Source: Actinomycetes bacterium
GTDB taxonomy: Bacteria > Actinomycetota > Acidimicrobiia > Acidimicrobiales > RAAP-2
Length of the DNA: 48,671 bases
NCBI GenBank assembly: GCA_021820665.1
Contig: JAKADK010000014.1
Coordinates: forward strand, 1-48,671
Reading direction: 5' to 3'
The number at the start of each line of letters is the position of its first letter. Positions within the stretch are counted from its first letter, which is position 1. The notes below the pieces were generated by a model that was not told the DNA's origin, did no database searches, and was given only the letters and a program-made list of their open reading frames with translations. This document shows positions 1 through 7,874 of this stretch, one piece after another. The position numbers and the translations under genes were made by a program.

Positions 1-138
1 CGTGGGATGCCGGGCTGCCAGCGGATGCCGAGGAGCTGGGCCCACCGGCACCGGCACCGGCACCGGCACCGGCCGCCGAGGCCGCGCTCGCGGTACCGGC
101 ACTGTCGTGGGATGCCGGGCTGCCAGCGGATGCCGAGG
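1..138. repeat. Direct repeat (33 bp, period 105 bp) and hexanucleotide run in the 3' part of the HD-GYP gene
   Basis: The bases at 1-33 recur at 106-138, exactly 105 bp (35 codons) later, so the repeat is in frame. Between the copies, at about 43-72, there are roughly five copies of CCGGCA, read on the minus strand as alternating Gly-Ala. The protein tail is thus a low-complexity Ser/Ala/Gly linker that may continue beyond the window. Confidence 0.8.
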
Positions 139-1474
139 GCGGACCCGGCCGGCCGTGGACGGTCACCGGAGAGGTACCCGCGCCGGATGGCGACCACCGG
201 GCGCGGTCGCCGGTGACCGGGCTGCTGGCGGCAACCGCTCGCCCGGTGCCGCTTCGGGAAGGAGCAGTGTGCGGCGCCGAAGCTGCTCCGTGCGTCGATG
301 CGGCCAGGATGTCGAACGGAGCCGGTGCCACCGACGCGGGGACGACGACCGCCCCGAGCGACAGGGCAGCGGCACTCGTCAGGGCGCTCAACGACACCGT
401 TGGTCCGGCCGCGACCGCGCCGAGCTGTGCGAACGCACGGGGGATGACGGTGATGAACGGTAGCTCGGCCAGCCAGGCCGCAATACCGAGCGTCCAGTGC
501 AGGCGGCCGAGTGACACGTTGAGAAGCGCCCGCACGACGGTGGGATCGAACTGCGTGCCGCTGTAGCGGGTGAGCTCGCGACGCGCATCGGCCGCCTTCA
601 TGGGCCGCTTGTACGAGCGCACAGCCGTCATGACCTCGAACGAGTCCGCCACGGAGACGATCCGTGCCGCCATGGCGATCTGGTCACCGGACAGTCCCTG
701 GGGATAGCCCGAACCGTCGAAGTTCTCGTGGTGACAGCGGACGGCCTCCACCCCACTGCCGAGGAACGGGCGCAACGGCTCGACCAGAACGCCGCCATCA
801 CCGGGGTGCCGCCTCAGCGTCTCCCACTCTCTGGCGGTCGGAGCCCCCGGCTTGTTCAGGATCTCGGCCGGCACGAAGATCTTGCCGACGTCGTGGAGAA
901 AGGCCCCCCACCGCACAGCATGCATCTCGGCAACCGGGAGCCTGAGCTCGGCCGCGATCAGGTCGGCGATGGCCCGGGTGCGTTCCGAGTGGCCTCGGGT
1001 CCGCCGGTCGTGGGTGTTGAGGGCGGTCGCCAGGGTGACCGCCTTCTCGGCCAGCTCGTGCAGTCCCTCTTCCCGGTCTTCCCGGTCGCCGGTACGTGCC
1101 CATGCCTGGAGCTTTCTGACGCTGGAGCTTCGCCGGGCGACGGAGAACCGTGAGGGTGCCTGGTCCGGGAACCAGAGACTGAGCTGCAACAGCGTGGCGA
1201 GGGGCAGGAACCGCCTGGCCAGGCGCTCGATGCCTACAAAGGCGCACAACGAAGCCACGCCGGCGAGCACGAGCCGCAGGAGCATGGAGCCAAGCCCGGC
1301 CCCGGCGATGGACAGCCCGACCAACACGCCGACGATGCCGGAGACGACGAGCGGCACGGCGACGACCCCGGTGCGAAGCAGCACGGCGGCGACCGCGTGG
1401 CGACGCCAGTGGCCCTCCGACCTCGCCCCTGGAGTCGCGCCCTCTCTGGCCATCACGCCCCTGTCCGTCTGCAT
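1..1474 (-). CDS. Membrane-anchored HD-GYP protein, probable cyclic-di-GMP phosphodiesterase; 3' end lies outside the window
   Basis: The frame stays open to the left edge, so the C-terminus is missing (about 490 residues visible). Two hydrophobic stretches (about residues 26-56 and 63-82) suggest a membrane anchor. The HD-GYP domain follows at about 155-330: GHSERT at 161, FLHDVGK at 191-197, HHENFDGSGYP at 247-257 and VADSFEVMTAVRSYKRP at 274-290. In this family the HD, HH and GYP residues bind metals and hydrolyse c-di-GMP; all are present, so I infer an active enzyme. A second hydrophobic stretch (about 320-390) precedes an Ala/Ser/Gly/Pro-rich tail built of repeats. The ATG at 1474 is chosen; a second in-frame ATG at 1453 has a better AGGGG ribosome site. 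No GGDEF or receiver domain is visible. Confidence 0.85.
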   Translation of the reverse strand, partial: MQTDRGVMAREGATPGARSEGHWRRHAVAAVLLRTGVVAVPLVVSGIVGVLVGLSIAGAGLGSMLLRLVLAGVASLCAFVGIERLARRFLPLATLLQLSLWFPDQAPSRFSVARRSSSVRKLQAWARTGDREDREEGLHELAEKAVTLATALNTHDRRTRGHSERTRAIADLIAAELRLPVAEMHAVRWGAFLHDVGKIFVPAEILNKPGAPTAREWETLRRHPGDGGVLVEPLRPFLGSGVEAVRCHHENFDGSGYPQGLSGDQIAMAARIVSVADSFEVMTAVRSYKRPMKAADARRELTRYSGTQFDPTVVRALLNVSLGRLHWTLGIAAWLAELPFITVIPRAFAQLGAVAAGPTVSLSALTSAAALSLGAVVVPASVAPAPFDILAASTHGAASAPHTAPSRSGTGRAVAASSPVTGDRARWSPSGAGTSPVTVHGRPGPPSASAGSPASHDSAGTASAASAAGAGAGAGAGGPSSSASAGSPASH

Positions 1475-1523
1475 CGCCGTTCGCCAACGGACGGCGCGCG
1501 ATCGACCTACCTTTACCGCCTTA

Positions 1524-1553
1524 AGTATCCACTCCACTACCCTCCGGGGTCAA
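1524..1553 (-). promoter_or_regulatory. Candidate promoter of the HD-GYP gene
   Basis: On the minus strand TTGACC (1548-1553) and GATACT (1524-1529) are separated by 18 bp, a fair match to a housekeeping sigma factor promoter. Transcription would start near 1517, giving about 40 nt of leader before the ATG at 1474. This placement disfavours a more upstream GTG start that would lie inside the promoter. Confidence 0.45.
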
Positions 1554-1682
1554 GAGTGACTGTTCAGTCATCTCCGTCCTCCCGGCCCGTCGAGCACCGC
1601 GCCTTCTCGGTGAGCCGATGAACCCACGAGACGGGTTCTCCCGACGGCAGCACGGCCACGCGGCCACGCTCACGACGAAACC

Positions 1683-1711
1683 TTGCCTCCGGACCCGGCA
1701 CTCGCTACGGT
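1683..1711 (+). promoter_or_regulatory. Candidate promoter for the small unknown gene and GNAT gene
   Basis: TTGCCT (1683-1688), a 17 bp spacer and TACGGT (1706-1711) fit a sigma-70-type promoter. The start would be near 1718, about 108 nt before the ATG at 1826, which has an AGGAG ribosome site just upstream. Confidence 0.5.
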
Positions 1712-1825
1712 GCTGCGTGCACCACCGGGTGGCTTCCACCCTCTCGTCGGCGCGGCTCTCCGTCATGGTCCGGCACCACGGCACGGAACCGATCCGACCA
1801 GACGCACGTCTCCCCAGGAGCCCCC

Positions 1826-2293
1826 ATGCCCGCTCACGATCCCGCCGGCCGGTCCGACCGGCAGTCCAACCCACGGTCCGCCCGCTCCCGTCCCCCTCAC
1901 CACGACGACCTGACCGGGCGGCCGGGTAGCCAACCGCCCGGGGCGGTCGACGGACCCGACGACGCCACCACCGCGCTGCTCTCCCTCGTGCCCGAGCTCC
2001 ACGCCACCTACCTGGAGCTCGTGGCGTTGGCCGACGACGACCCCGGCCCGGCGGCCGTCTTCGCCGAGCTGGCCGCCCTGGTGGCCGGATGGCTCGCCAC
2101 CGTCGGCGAGGCCCAGCCCGCCCTCGATCGGGCCTTCCGGGCGCTGGAGGCCGTCGCCGAAGACGCCAGCGAGGAGGCCCTCGAGCTCGTCGGCTACGCG
2201 TTCTTCGACAACCTCTCACCCGACCATCAGCGCGCGGCCCAACGGTGGATCGGACCGTCCACCCGGGCGGTCATGGAGATGCTCGACGGATAG
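1826..2293 (+). CDS. Small unknown protein with acidic helical C-terminal half
   Basis: 155 residues. The first 45 are Pro/Arg/Asp-rich and look disordered. From about residue 48 the chain is an acidic, Ala/Leu-rich helical domain (LLSLVPELHATYLELVALAD, then LELVGYAFFDNLSPDHQRAA and WIGPSTRAVMEML). The AFFDNL and GP.T pattern is reminiscent of small uncharacterised proteins of the DUF7674 type, but I cannot assign a family with confidence. The ATG has AGGAG five bases upstream. The GNAT gene begins 1 nt after its stop, so the two are probably co-transcribed. Confidence 0.65.
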   Translation: MPAHDPAGRSDRQSNPRSARSRPPHHDDLTGRPGSQPPGAVDGPDDATTALLSLVPELHATYLELVALADDDPGPAAVFAELAALVAGWLATVGEAQPALDRAFRALEAVAEDASEEALELVGYAFFDNLSPDHQRAAQRWIGPSTRAVMEMLDG

Positions 2294-2294
2294 C

Positions 2295-2924
2295 GTGGGG
2301 CCCGTGGCCCTGGAGACCCGCATCATCGACCTCCGCCAGCCGGTGCCCAGAGCCGAGGCGGCCGTCGTCGCCGCCCGAGCGCTCCACGACGACCCGTTCT
2401 TCGCCTACCTGGCGCCGAACGCCCGGCTCCTCTCGCGCGGTCTCACCCTCTACTGGGACGCCTCCCTGGCCGCGTTCGGGGCCAGCGCCCACTGTGAGGT
2501 CACCTCCGACGGCGATCGCATCGTGGCGGTAGCCGCCTGGTTGCCGCCCGGGGCCTTTCCGCTTCCGGCTCGGGCACAGACCCGCCAGATGGTCGGTGCG
2601 CTCCGCGCCCTGTACCGGCGACCCCTCGTGCTCCCCGACGGCCTGCGCTCCCAGCTCGCCGTCGAGCGGGCCCACCCGCACGACGAGCACTGGTACCTGG
2701 CGCTCCTTGCCGTCGATCCGCTCCGGCAGCGAACGGGGCTCGGCGGCACCCTCGTCGGACGCACCCTCGATCGCTGCGACCGGGAGGGACTGCCGGCCTA
2801 CCTCGAGACGACGAAGGAGGAGAACATCGCCTGGTACGCCCGGCACCGCTTCGCCCTCGTCGGCCAGCTCCGGCCGATCCGGGCCGGGCCGCCGATCTGG
2901 ACCATGCGCAGGGAGCCGCGCTGA
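2295..2924 (+). CDS. GNAT-family N-acetyltransferase
   Basis: 209 residues from a GTG start. The acetyl-CoA binding motif A is LLAVDPLRQRTGLGGTLV (about residues 138-155), with the RxxGxG signature. ETTKEENIAWYARHRFALVG follows at about 170-189, as expected for the C-terminal half of a GNAT fold. The substrate cannot be told from sequence. It follows the small unknown gene with a 1 nt gap, implying joint expression and possibly a joint role. A second GTG three codons in is an alternative start. Confidence 0.85.
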   Translation: MGPVALETRIIDLRQPVPRAEAAVVAARALHDDPFFAYLAPNARLLSRGLTLYWDASLAAFGASAHCEVTSDGDRIVAVAAWLPPGAFPLPARAQTRQMVGALRALYRRPLVLPDGLRSQLAVERAHPHDEHWYLALLAVDPLRQRTGLGGTLVGRTLDRCDREGLPAYLETTKEENIAWYARHRFALVGQLRPIRAGPPIWTMRREPR

Positions 2925-2937
2925 CGCCAAGGGGCCG

Positions 2938-2985
2938 GTCGGGCGACGGGCCTCCATGGGCGACGGGCCTCCATGGGCGACGAAC
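2938..2985. repeat. Short tandem repeat in a convergent spacer
   Basis: A 17 bp unit, GGGCGACGGGCCTCCAT, occurs twice in a row followed by a partial third copy, between the stop codons of the GNAT gene and the convergent MalY-type gene. No hairpin plus T-run is evident. Confidence 0.75.
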
Positions 2986-2990
2986 GCCGA

Positions 2991-4187
2991 TCAGCCAGGC
3001 GATCGGGCTGCAAGCGCCTCGGCCATCCGGTCCAGGATCCCGGCCAGCACCTCGGGCGTGGTGGCGAAGTTCAACCGGGCGAACCCCCGGCCCGGGACGC
3101 CGAAGCTGGGCCCCGGCGAAAGGGCCACCCCGGCCCGTTCCAGGAAGAACGCCGCCGGGTCGTCACCGAGCCCGGCGGCCCGGCAGTCGAGCCACGCCAG
3201 ATAGGTGGCCTGCTGCACGGTGCCCACGACACCCGGCATCCGGTCGGCGACCGCAGTGACCACCACGTCCCGGTTCACCCGGAGTCGCTCCAGGGTGGCA
3301 ACCAGCCACGGATCGCCGTCCCTCCACGCCGCCAGCGTGGCCAACAGCCCCAGGCCGGAGACGGCGCCCCGGGCATGGTCGGGCACCGAGGCGAACCGAT
3401 CGGCCAGCCGAGCCGAACCGAAGGCAGCCACGGCGCAGGCGGCTCCGGCGATGCTGAACGCCTTGCTGGTGGAGTTGAGCGTGACCGTACGCTCCCCTAC
3501 CTCGGGATCGAGGCCGCCGATGGAGCGGTGGCCCGGACCCTCGAGCACCACGTCGGCGTGGATCTCGTCGGCCACCACCACGAGGTCGTGCCGACACGCC
3601 AGCTCCGCCAGGGCGACGAGCTCCGGCTCGGTGAACGACCGGCCGGTCGGGTTGTGCGGGTTGCACAGAAGCAGCGCCCTCGGGTGGTCCGTCCGGCAGA
3701 CCGCTTCGAGGCCCTCCATGTCGATCCCGTAGCCACCGCCCGGCCCGGTGCCAGGAACCAGCGGGTGCTCCACCAGCCGGCGGCCCGTCTCGGCCACGGC
3801 AGCCAGGAACGGCGGGTAGATCGGCGTCTGGACGAGGACCCCGTCCCCCGGCGCCGTCAGGGTGAGCACGCTCTGGTAGAGGCCCTGGAGCACGTCGGTC
3901 GTGAGGACGACCCGGTCGGGTGGGATGTCGAGGCCGTAGCGCTGGCGGGCCCGGTCGGAGAACGCCTCGCGCACGGCAGCGTGATCCTGCCCCGGCGGGT
4001 ACCCGAGGTCGCTCCGCTCGACAGCAGCGGCGAGGGCGTCCCGGATGGGCCGCGCCACCGGGAAGTCCATGTCGGCGATCCACGCCGGGAGCACGCCGGG
4101 CCCGTGCTCCGACCACTTCACCCCGTGGCGAGCGGCCAGCTCGCCGATCCCCGGGAGCCCACCTGCTCCCTGCTCTCTCCGGTCCAT
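2991..4187 (-). CDS. MalY/PatB-type PLP-dependent C-S lyase (cystathionine beta-lyase-like) aminotransferase
   Basis: 398 residues, a normal length for the fold-type I MalY/PatB group. The N-terminal LPAWIADMDFPVA (about 33-45) is a hallmark of this group. Further on come NPHNPTG (substrate carboxylate and PLP contacts), VVADEIHADVV (the PLP-pyridine Asp) and NSTSKAFSIAG, which carries the Schiff-base lysine. Members cleave cystathionine or cysteine conjugates; some act as aminotransferases, so the exact substrate is open. The gene stands alone, facing the acyl-CoA dehydrogenase gene divergently. Confidence 0.88.
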   Translation of the reverse strand: MDRREQGAGGLPGIGELAARHGVKWSEHGPGVLPAWIADMDFPVARPIRDALAAAVERSDLGYPPGQDHAAVREAFSDRARQRYGLDIPPDRVVLTTDVLQGLYQSVLTLTAPGDGVLVQTPIYPPFLAAVAETGRRLVEHPLVPGTGPGGGYGIDMEGLEAVCRTDHPRALLLCNPHNPTGRSFTEPELVALAELACRHDLVVVADEIHADVVLEGPGHRSIGGLDPEVGERTVTLNSTSKAFSIAGAACAVAAFGSARLADRFASVPDHARGAVSGLGLLATLAAWRDGDPWLVATLERLRVNRDVVVTAVADRMPGVVGTVQQATYLAWLDCRAAGLGDDPAAFFLERAGVALSPGPSFGVPGRGFARLNFATTPEVLAGILDRMAEALAARSPG

Positions 4188-4198
4188 GGCTCTCCTCG

Positions 4199-4235
4199 CT
4201 CGGTGCCTGCTCGCGTGCCACTCGGTGCCTGCTCG
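4199..4235. repeat. 15 bp direct repeat upstream of the MalY-type gene
   Basis: CTCGGTGCCTGCTCG occurs at 4199-4213 and again at 4221-4235, spaced by 7 bp, in the region between two divergent genes. It could be an operator for the MalY-type gene or another product of the local duplication tendency seen across this window. Confidence 0.55.
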
Positions 4236-4306
4236 TCCGTCCCGTCACCCTACGGGTTCCCGCCGGGGCCACCGCCGCCGGATGGGGACCACCGCCGGTG
4301 CTACCA

Positions 4307-4339
4307 GAGAGGAGCCTCTCGGAGCGAGGACGATAGGAT
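4307..4339 (+). promoter_or_regulatory. Candidate promoter and inverted repeat upstream of the acyl-CoA dehydrogenase
   Basis: GAGAGG-AG-CCTCTC (4307-4320) is a perfect 6 bp inverted repeat. It overlaps where the -35 region would sit relative to a -10-like TAGGAT at 4334-4339. That arrangement suits repressor control, but no regulator gene is adjacent. The leader would be about 75 nt. Confidence 0.3.
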
Positions 4340-4419
4340 GCCCGCGGCCGCATCGACAGGTCCGGGGAGAGAACCCGGCCTGCGCCCAGAGCGGGCGCGA
4401 GCGGGGACAGGGGGTCGCC

Positions 4420-5700
4420 ATGGCATGGGAGTTCTCGACCGAGCCGGAGTTCCAGGAACAGCTCGACTGGGTGGAGGAGTTCTGCCGCACCGAGATCGAA
4501 CCGCTCGACCTGGTCTTTCCCGGCGCTGCCCGGTCCCGTGACCCCAAGCTGAAGGCCATCGTCGACCCGCTCAAGCAACAGGTCCGCGACCGCGGGATGT
4601 GGGCCCTCTTCCTCGACAAGGAGCTGGGGGGTCCCGGATATGGTCAGCTGAAGCTGGCGCTCTTGAACGAGATCCTCGGCAAGTACGGCTCGGCGCCGAT
4701 CATCTTTGGCACTGCCGCCCCAGACACCGGGAACATGGAGCTGCTGGCGGCCTACGGGACCGAAGAGCAAAAGGAGCGCTGGCTGAAGCCGCTCATGAAC
4801 CAGGAGATCTGGTCGGCCTACTCCATGACCGAACCGCAGGGCGGCTCGGACCCCAACCTGTTCGTGACCCACGCCGAACGCGACGGTGAGGAGTGGGTGA
4901 TCAACGGGGAGAAGTGGTTCACGAGCGCCGGGTCGGTCGCCGACATCCTCTTCGTCATGTGCACGAACGGCATGTTCATCGTGCCGCGGGAGACCCCCGG
5001 GGTGGAGATCATGCCCTATCCCCGCCGCCACAACCACATCCGCTACGCCAACGTGCGCGTCCCGCTCGACCACCTGCTCGGACCCGAGGACGGAGCGAAG
5101 GTGCTGGCACAACGCCGGCTCGGTGGCGGGCGGATCCACCACGCCATGCGCACCGTCGCCCAGTGCCGCCGGGCGTTCGACATGATGTGCGAGCGGGCGC
5201 TCAGCCGTCAATCACACGGGAAGGTGATCGGCGAGCACCAGATGGTCCAGGAGATGATCGCCGACTCCTACTCGGAGATCACCATGCTCCGGCTCCTCGT
5301 CCTCTGGACGGCGTGGACCATCGACAACTCCAGCACCCAGGCGAGCCGGACCCAGATCGCGGCGTGCAAGTACACCTGCGCCAAAGTCCTCCGTGACGTC
5401 TCCTACCGGGCGCTGCACATCATGGGATCGCTCGGCACCACCAACCTGACCCCTCTCCAGGCCATGTTCGCCGGCTCGCCGAGGATGGGCATCGCCGACG
5501 GCGTGGACGAGGTGCACAAGTCGACGGTGGCGCGCAACGTCCTGAAGGGCTACCGGCCCCACGACGGGCTCTGGCCCACGGAGTACCTCCCGGCGAAACG
5601 GGAGGAGGCCCGTCGCAAGTACGCCGACCTCCTCCGCGAGGACGCTGAGCTGGCGGCCTACGCGGAGCGGGCCGAGCGGTACGCGAACAGCCGGTCCTGA
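4420..5700 (+). CDS. Acyl-CoA dehydrogenase of the ACAD10/11 (FadE/LvaC) type
   Basis: 426 residues from an ATG with GACAGGGGG upstream. YSMTEPQGGSDPN (about 129-141) and WVINGEKWFTSAG are the FAD- and substrate-binding core of acyl-CoA dehydrogenases. Near the C-terminus, the place of the usual catalytic Glu (YEGT in medium-chain enzymes) reads ADGVDEVHKS, so by alignment in my head an Asp stands there. The DGxDEVH signature is typical of ACAD10/11-like enzymes. The next gene encodes an APH-fold kinase of the sort that is fused to this dehydrogenase in human ACAD10 and ACAD11. Together they probably process 4-hydroxyacyl-CoA or a related hydroxylated acid (inference). Confidence 0.88.
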   Translation: MAWEFSTEPEFQEQLDWVEEFCRTEIEPLDLVFPGAARSRDPKLKAIVDPLKQQVRDRGMWALFLDKELGGPGYGQLKLALLNEILGKYGSAPIIFGTAAPDTGNMELLAAYGTEEQKERWLKPLMNQEIWSAYSMTEPQGGSDPNLFVTHAERDGEEWVINGEKWFTSAGSVADILFVMCTNGMFIVPRETPGVEIMPYPRRHNHIRYANVRVPLDHLLGPEDGAKVLAQRRLGGGRIHHAMRTVAQCRRAFDMMCERALSRQSHGKVIGEHQMVQEMIADSYSEITMLRLLVLWTAWTIDNSSTQASRTQIAACKYTCAKVLRDVSYRALHIMGSLGTTNLTPLQAMFAGSPRMGIADGVDEVHKSTVARNVLKGYRPHDGLWPTEYLPAKREEARRKYADLLREDAELAAYAERAERYANSRS

Positions 5701-5733
5701 GCGGTGAGCGTCGCCAGCCGGGTCACCGCGACG

Positions 5734-5760
5734 GTCGAGGCGGTCGCGGCGGTCGCGGCG
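5734..5760. repeat. 9 bp tandem repeat between acyl-CoA dehydrogenase and kinase genes
   Basis: Three consecutive 9 bp units (GTCGAGGCG followed by two copies of GTCGCGGCG) lie in the 77 bp spacer. They may be a by-product of slippage; no regulatory role is evident. Confidence 0.55.
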
Positions 5761-5777
5761 CTCGCCGCACGCCGCCG

Positions 5778-6854
5778 ATGACCGAGCGCCTCGTCCCGGA
5801 GGGGATCGACGCCGAGCGGGTGACCCGATGGCTGGTCGCCAACATCGCCGGCATGGAGGCGCCGTTCGACTTCCGGCTCGTCCAGGGTGGCCGCTCCAAC
5901 ATGACCTTCGTCGTGACCGACGCCGGGGGCCGCCAGGTGGTCCTCCGGCGTCCGCCCATGAGCCATGTCCTGGCCACCGCCCACGACATGGGGCGAGAGC
6001 ACCGGATCATCTCGGCGCTCCAGGGCTCGCCGGTGCCGGTCCCCTCGGCCCTCGGCTTCTGCGCCGAAGAGCCGGTCAACGGGGCGCCGTTCTACGTCAT
6101 GGGCTTCATCGAGGGTCACGTGCTCCGGACCGCGGCCGAAGCGGAGGGGGTGCTCACCCCGGAAGCGCTCGGAGCCGCCGGCGACGACCTCGTCGACGTG
6201 CTCGTCGCACTCCACGGTGTCGACATCGACCGTGTCGGCCTCGGGGATCTCGGTCGGCGTGAGGGGTACATCGAACGCCAGCTCCGGCGCTGGTACGGCC
6301 AGTTCCTCCAGTCCCAGGAACAGGCACGGGAGGCAGGCGTGTTCCGACCCTCCCCGCTCGTCGGCCAGGCCCACCGGCTGCTCAGCGAGCGCGTCCCCGC
6401 CCAGCAGGCGGCCACCATCGTCCACGGCGACTACCGGCTCGACAACACGATCGTGGGTCCCGACGGACGGCTGCGCGCCGTGCTCGACTGGGAGCTCTGC
6501 ACGCTCGGCGACCCGCTGGCCGACATCGGGACCATGCTCATGTACTCCTCGGGCCGCAACGCCACCGGCGCCTCCCGACCGGCCACCACCCTTCCCGGGT
6601 TCCCCGCCCTGACCACGCTGGCCGATCGCTACGCCGCCCGGTCCGGTCGGGACCTCACCCACCTGGCGTACTACGCCGCCTTCGCCAACTGGCGGTTGTC
6701 GTGCATCAGCGAGGGTGTCTTCACCCGCTACGCCACCGGCGCCATGGGCTCCGACCGTTCGGAGGCGACGGTGATGGCCGAGAGCGCCGAGCGCCGTGCC
6801 CACCTGGCCATGGAGCTGCTCGAGGGGAACGATCTCGGGGCGGCGATCGGCTGA
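5778..6854 (+). CDS. APH-fold phosphotransferase, ACAD10/11 N-terminal kinase-like (LvaA-like)
   Basis: 358 residues. The N-terminal lobe has LVQGGRSNMTFVV (about 34-46) and a lysine/arginine strand VVLRRPP. The catalytic loop IVHGDYRLDNTIV (about 213-225) carries the Asp base and Asn. The metal-binding segment VLDWELCTLGDPLADIG follows at about 234-250. This last motif closely matches the kinase domain of ACAD10/11 and of LvaA, which phosphorylates 4-hydroxyvaleryl-CoA in levulinate breakdown. Antibiotic resistance is therefore an unlikely role. It sits 77 bp behind the acyl-CoA dehydrogenase gene in the same direction. Substrate assignment is inference. Confidence 0.85.
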   Translation: MTERLVPEGIDAERVTRWLVANIAGMEAPFDFRLVQGGRSNMTFVVTDAGGRQVVLRRPPMSHVLATAHDMGREHRIISALQGSPVPVPSALGFCAEEPVNGAPFYVMGFIEGHVLRTAAEAEGVLTPEALGAAGDDLVDVLVALHGVDIDRVGLGDLGRREGYIERQLRRWYGQFLQSQEQAREAGVFRPSPLVGQAHRLLSERVPAQQAATIVHGDYRLDNTIVGPDGRLRAVLDWELCTLGDPLADIGTMLMYSSGRNATGASRPATTLPGFPALTTLADRYAARSGRDLTHLAYYAAFANWRLSCISEGVFTRYATGAMGSDRSEATVMAESAERRAHLAMELLEGNDLGAAIG

Positions 6855-6864
6855 CCAGCCCCGG

Positions 6865-6870
6865 TAGGCT
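6865..6870 (+). promoter_or_regulatory. -10-like hexamer for a possibly leaderless tesB transcript
   Basis: TAGGCT ends 6 nt before the GTG start at 6877. No Shine-Dalgarno sequence is visible between them. The same spacing recurs before several genes in this window, suggesting the mRNA starts at or next to the start codon. Confidence 0.4.
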
Positions 6871-6876
6871 GCCCCC

Positions 6877-7788
6877 GTGCCCAGCGCCCTTTCCCGACCC
6901 GACCCGACCGGCCACGACGACACCGCCCGCTGGGAGGCCGCCCGCTGGGAGGCGGCGGCCCCCCAGGACGGCATACCCTTGCCGAGCCTGCTCACCCTTC
7001 TCACCCTGGAGAAAGACGGCGAGGACCACTTCCTCGCTCCGTGCCCGGCGCAGGGGCCACCACGGCTCTTCGGAGGGCTCGTGGCCGCGCAGACACTGCG
7101 CGCCGCGTGCGCCACCGTGCCGGCCGAGCGCCAGCCCCACTCCCTCCACGCGTACTTCATCCGCCCGGGCCGCCCGGGGATCCCACTCGAGATCGACGTC
7201 GAGCGGAGCCGGGATGGACGGTCGTTCACCACCAGGCGGGCCGCCGCCGTGCAGGACGGGAAGGAGATCTTCGCCCTCATGGCCTCCTTCCAGGTCCACG
7301 AGCCCGGGGAGACGTGGCAGCCCGACGAGCACCTGGACGTCCCCGGACCCGACGAGCTCGGACCGGTGGCGTCGCTCCTCGGTCGGTTCCCCGGCACCGC
7401 CTCCTTCGACATCCGCCCCATCCGGCGGGAAGGCGGCATGGCAACCCTCCACCCGTGCTGGGTCCGGCTGCGCACACCCCTGCCCGACGACCCCCATCTG
7501 CACGCCTGCGCCATCGCCTGCGTCTCCGACATGGGCGTGGTGGGCAGCGCCCTTCCCCCCGGGTCGAGCTACCAGCCGTTCGCCGGCGCCAGCCTCGACC
7601 ACGGTCTGTGGTTCCATCGTGAGGTGCGCGCCGACGAGTGGCTCCTCTTCTCGGTCCACCCCGCCGCCGCCGCCGGCGGGCGCGGGCTCGCCCAGGGGAC
7701 CATGCGCACCCAGGCCGGGGAGCTGGTGGCGACGATCACACAGGAAGCCCTGCTCCGAGGGTCCCGCCTTCCACCGGAGGGCCGGTAG
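6877..7788 (+). CDS. tesB: Acyl-CoA thioesterase II (TesB-like)
   Basis: 303 residues, two hot-dog folds in tandem as in TesB. The first half includes RLFGGLVAAQTLRAA (about 67-81) and HSLHAYFIRPGRPGIP (about 88-103). The second half contains ASLDHGLWFHR, FSVHPAAAAGGRGLAQGTM and ITQEALLR, which hold the Asp, Ser/Thr and Gln expected in the active site. The enzyme hydrolyses acyl-CoA to free acid and CoA. It follows the acyl-CoA dehydrogenase and kinase genes, so all three may act on the same acyl-CoA pool. A 15 bp in-frame duplication (6925-6954) gives a repeated ARWEA near the N-terminus. Confidence 0.9.
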   Translation: MPSALSRPDPTGHDDTARWEAARWEAAAPQDGIPLPSLLTLLTLEKDGEDHFLAPCPAQGPPRLFGGLVAAQTLRAACATVPAERQPHSLHAYFIRPGRPGIPLEIDVERSRDGRSFTTRRAAAVQDGKEIFALMASFQVHEPGETWQPDEHLDVPGPDELGPVASLLGRFPGTASFDIRPIRREGGMATLHPCWVRLRTPLPDDPHLHACAIACVSDMGVVGSALPPGSSYQPFAGASLDHGLWFHREVRADEWLLFSVHPAAAAGGRGLAQGTMRTQAGELVATITQEALLRGSRLPPEGR

Positions 7789-7792
7789 GCCG

Positions 7793-7848
7793 TCGTCGGC
7801 AGGTCGGCAGGTCGGCAGGTCGGCACGTCGGCACGTCGCCAGGTCGGG
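7793..7848. repeat. 8 bp tandem repeat array between convergent genes
   Basis: About seven head-to-tail copies of an 8 bp unit, mostly AGGTCGGC with variants ACGTCGGC, ACGTCGCC and AGGTCGGG, fill the space between the stop codons of tesB and pheT. An 8 bp period cannot be in-frame coding. There are no spacers, so this is not a CRISPR array, and no terminator hairpin is obvious. Confidence 0.85.
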
Positions 7849-7874
7849 CCAGCCGCGGCCGGGACGAACCGCCG

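Larger units (their letters stand above)
1475..1825. other. Intergenic region between two divergent genes
   Basis: This 350 bp stretch holds the minus-strand promoter at 1524-1553 and a plus-strand promoter at 1683-1711. Between them (1554-1682) I see no convincing gene; the open frames there lack family resemblance. Confidence 0.6.

Noticed and set aside
1531-1551. Upstream GTG start for the HD-GYP gene with GGAGGG before it
   Set aside because: The region fits better as promoter (TTGACC/GATACT), and the added residues have no conserved features.
3163-5211. Minus-strand open frame of 682 codons spanning the MalY-type gene and acyl-CoA dehydrogenase
   Set aside because: It overlaps the MalY-type gene in a different frame and the dehydrogenase antisense; no domains are visible.
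5778-6854. Aminoglycoside resistance kinase
   Set aside because: The fold is shared, but the DWEL.TLGDPLAD motif and the neighbouring acyl-CoA dehydrogenase point to ACAD10/11-like metabolism.
5658-7532. Minus-strand open frame of 624 codons opposite the kinase and thioesterase genes
   Set aside because: The plus strand encodes conserved enzymes with all motifs; the minus frame has none.
7793-7848. Possible CRISPR or regulatory array
   Set aside because: Eight-base units are directly abutting without unique spacers, so it is a simple tandem repeat.
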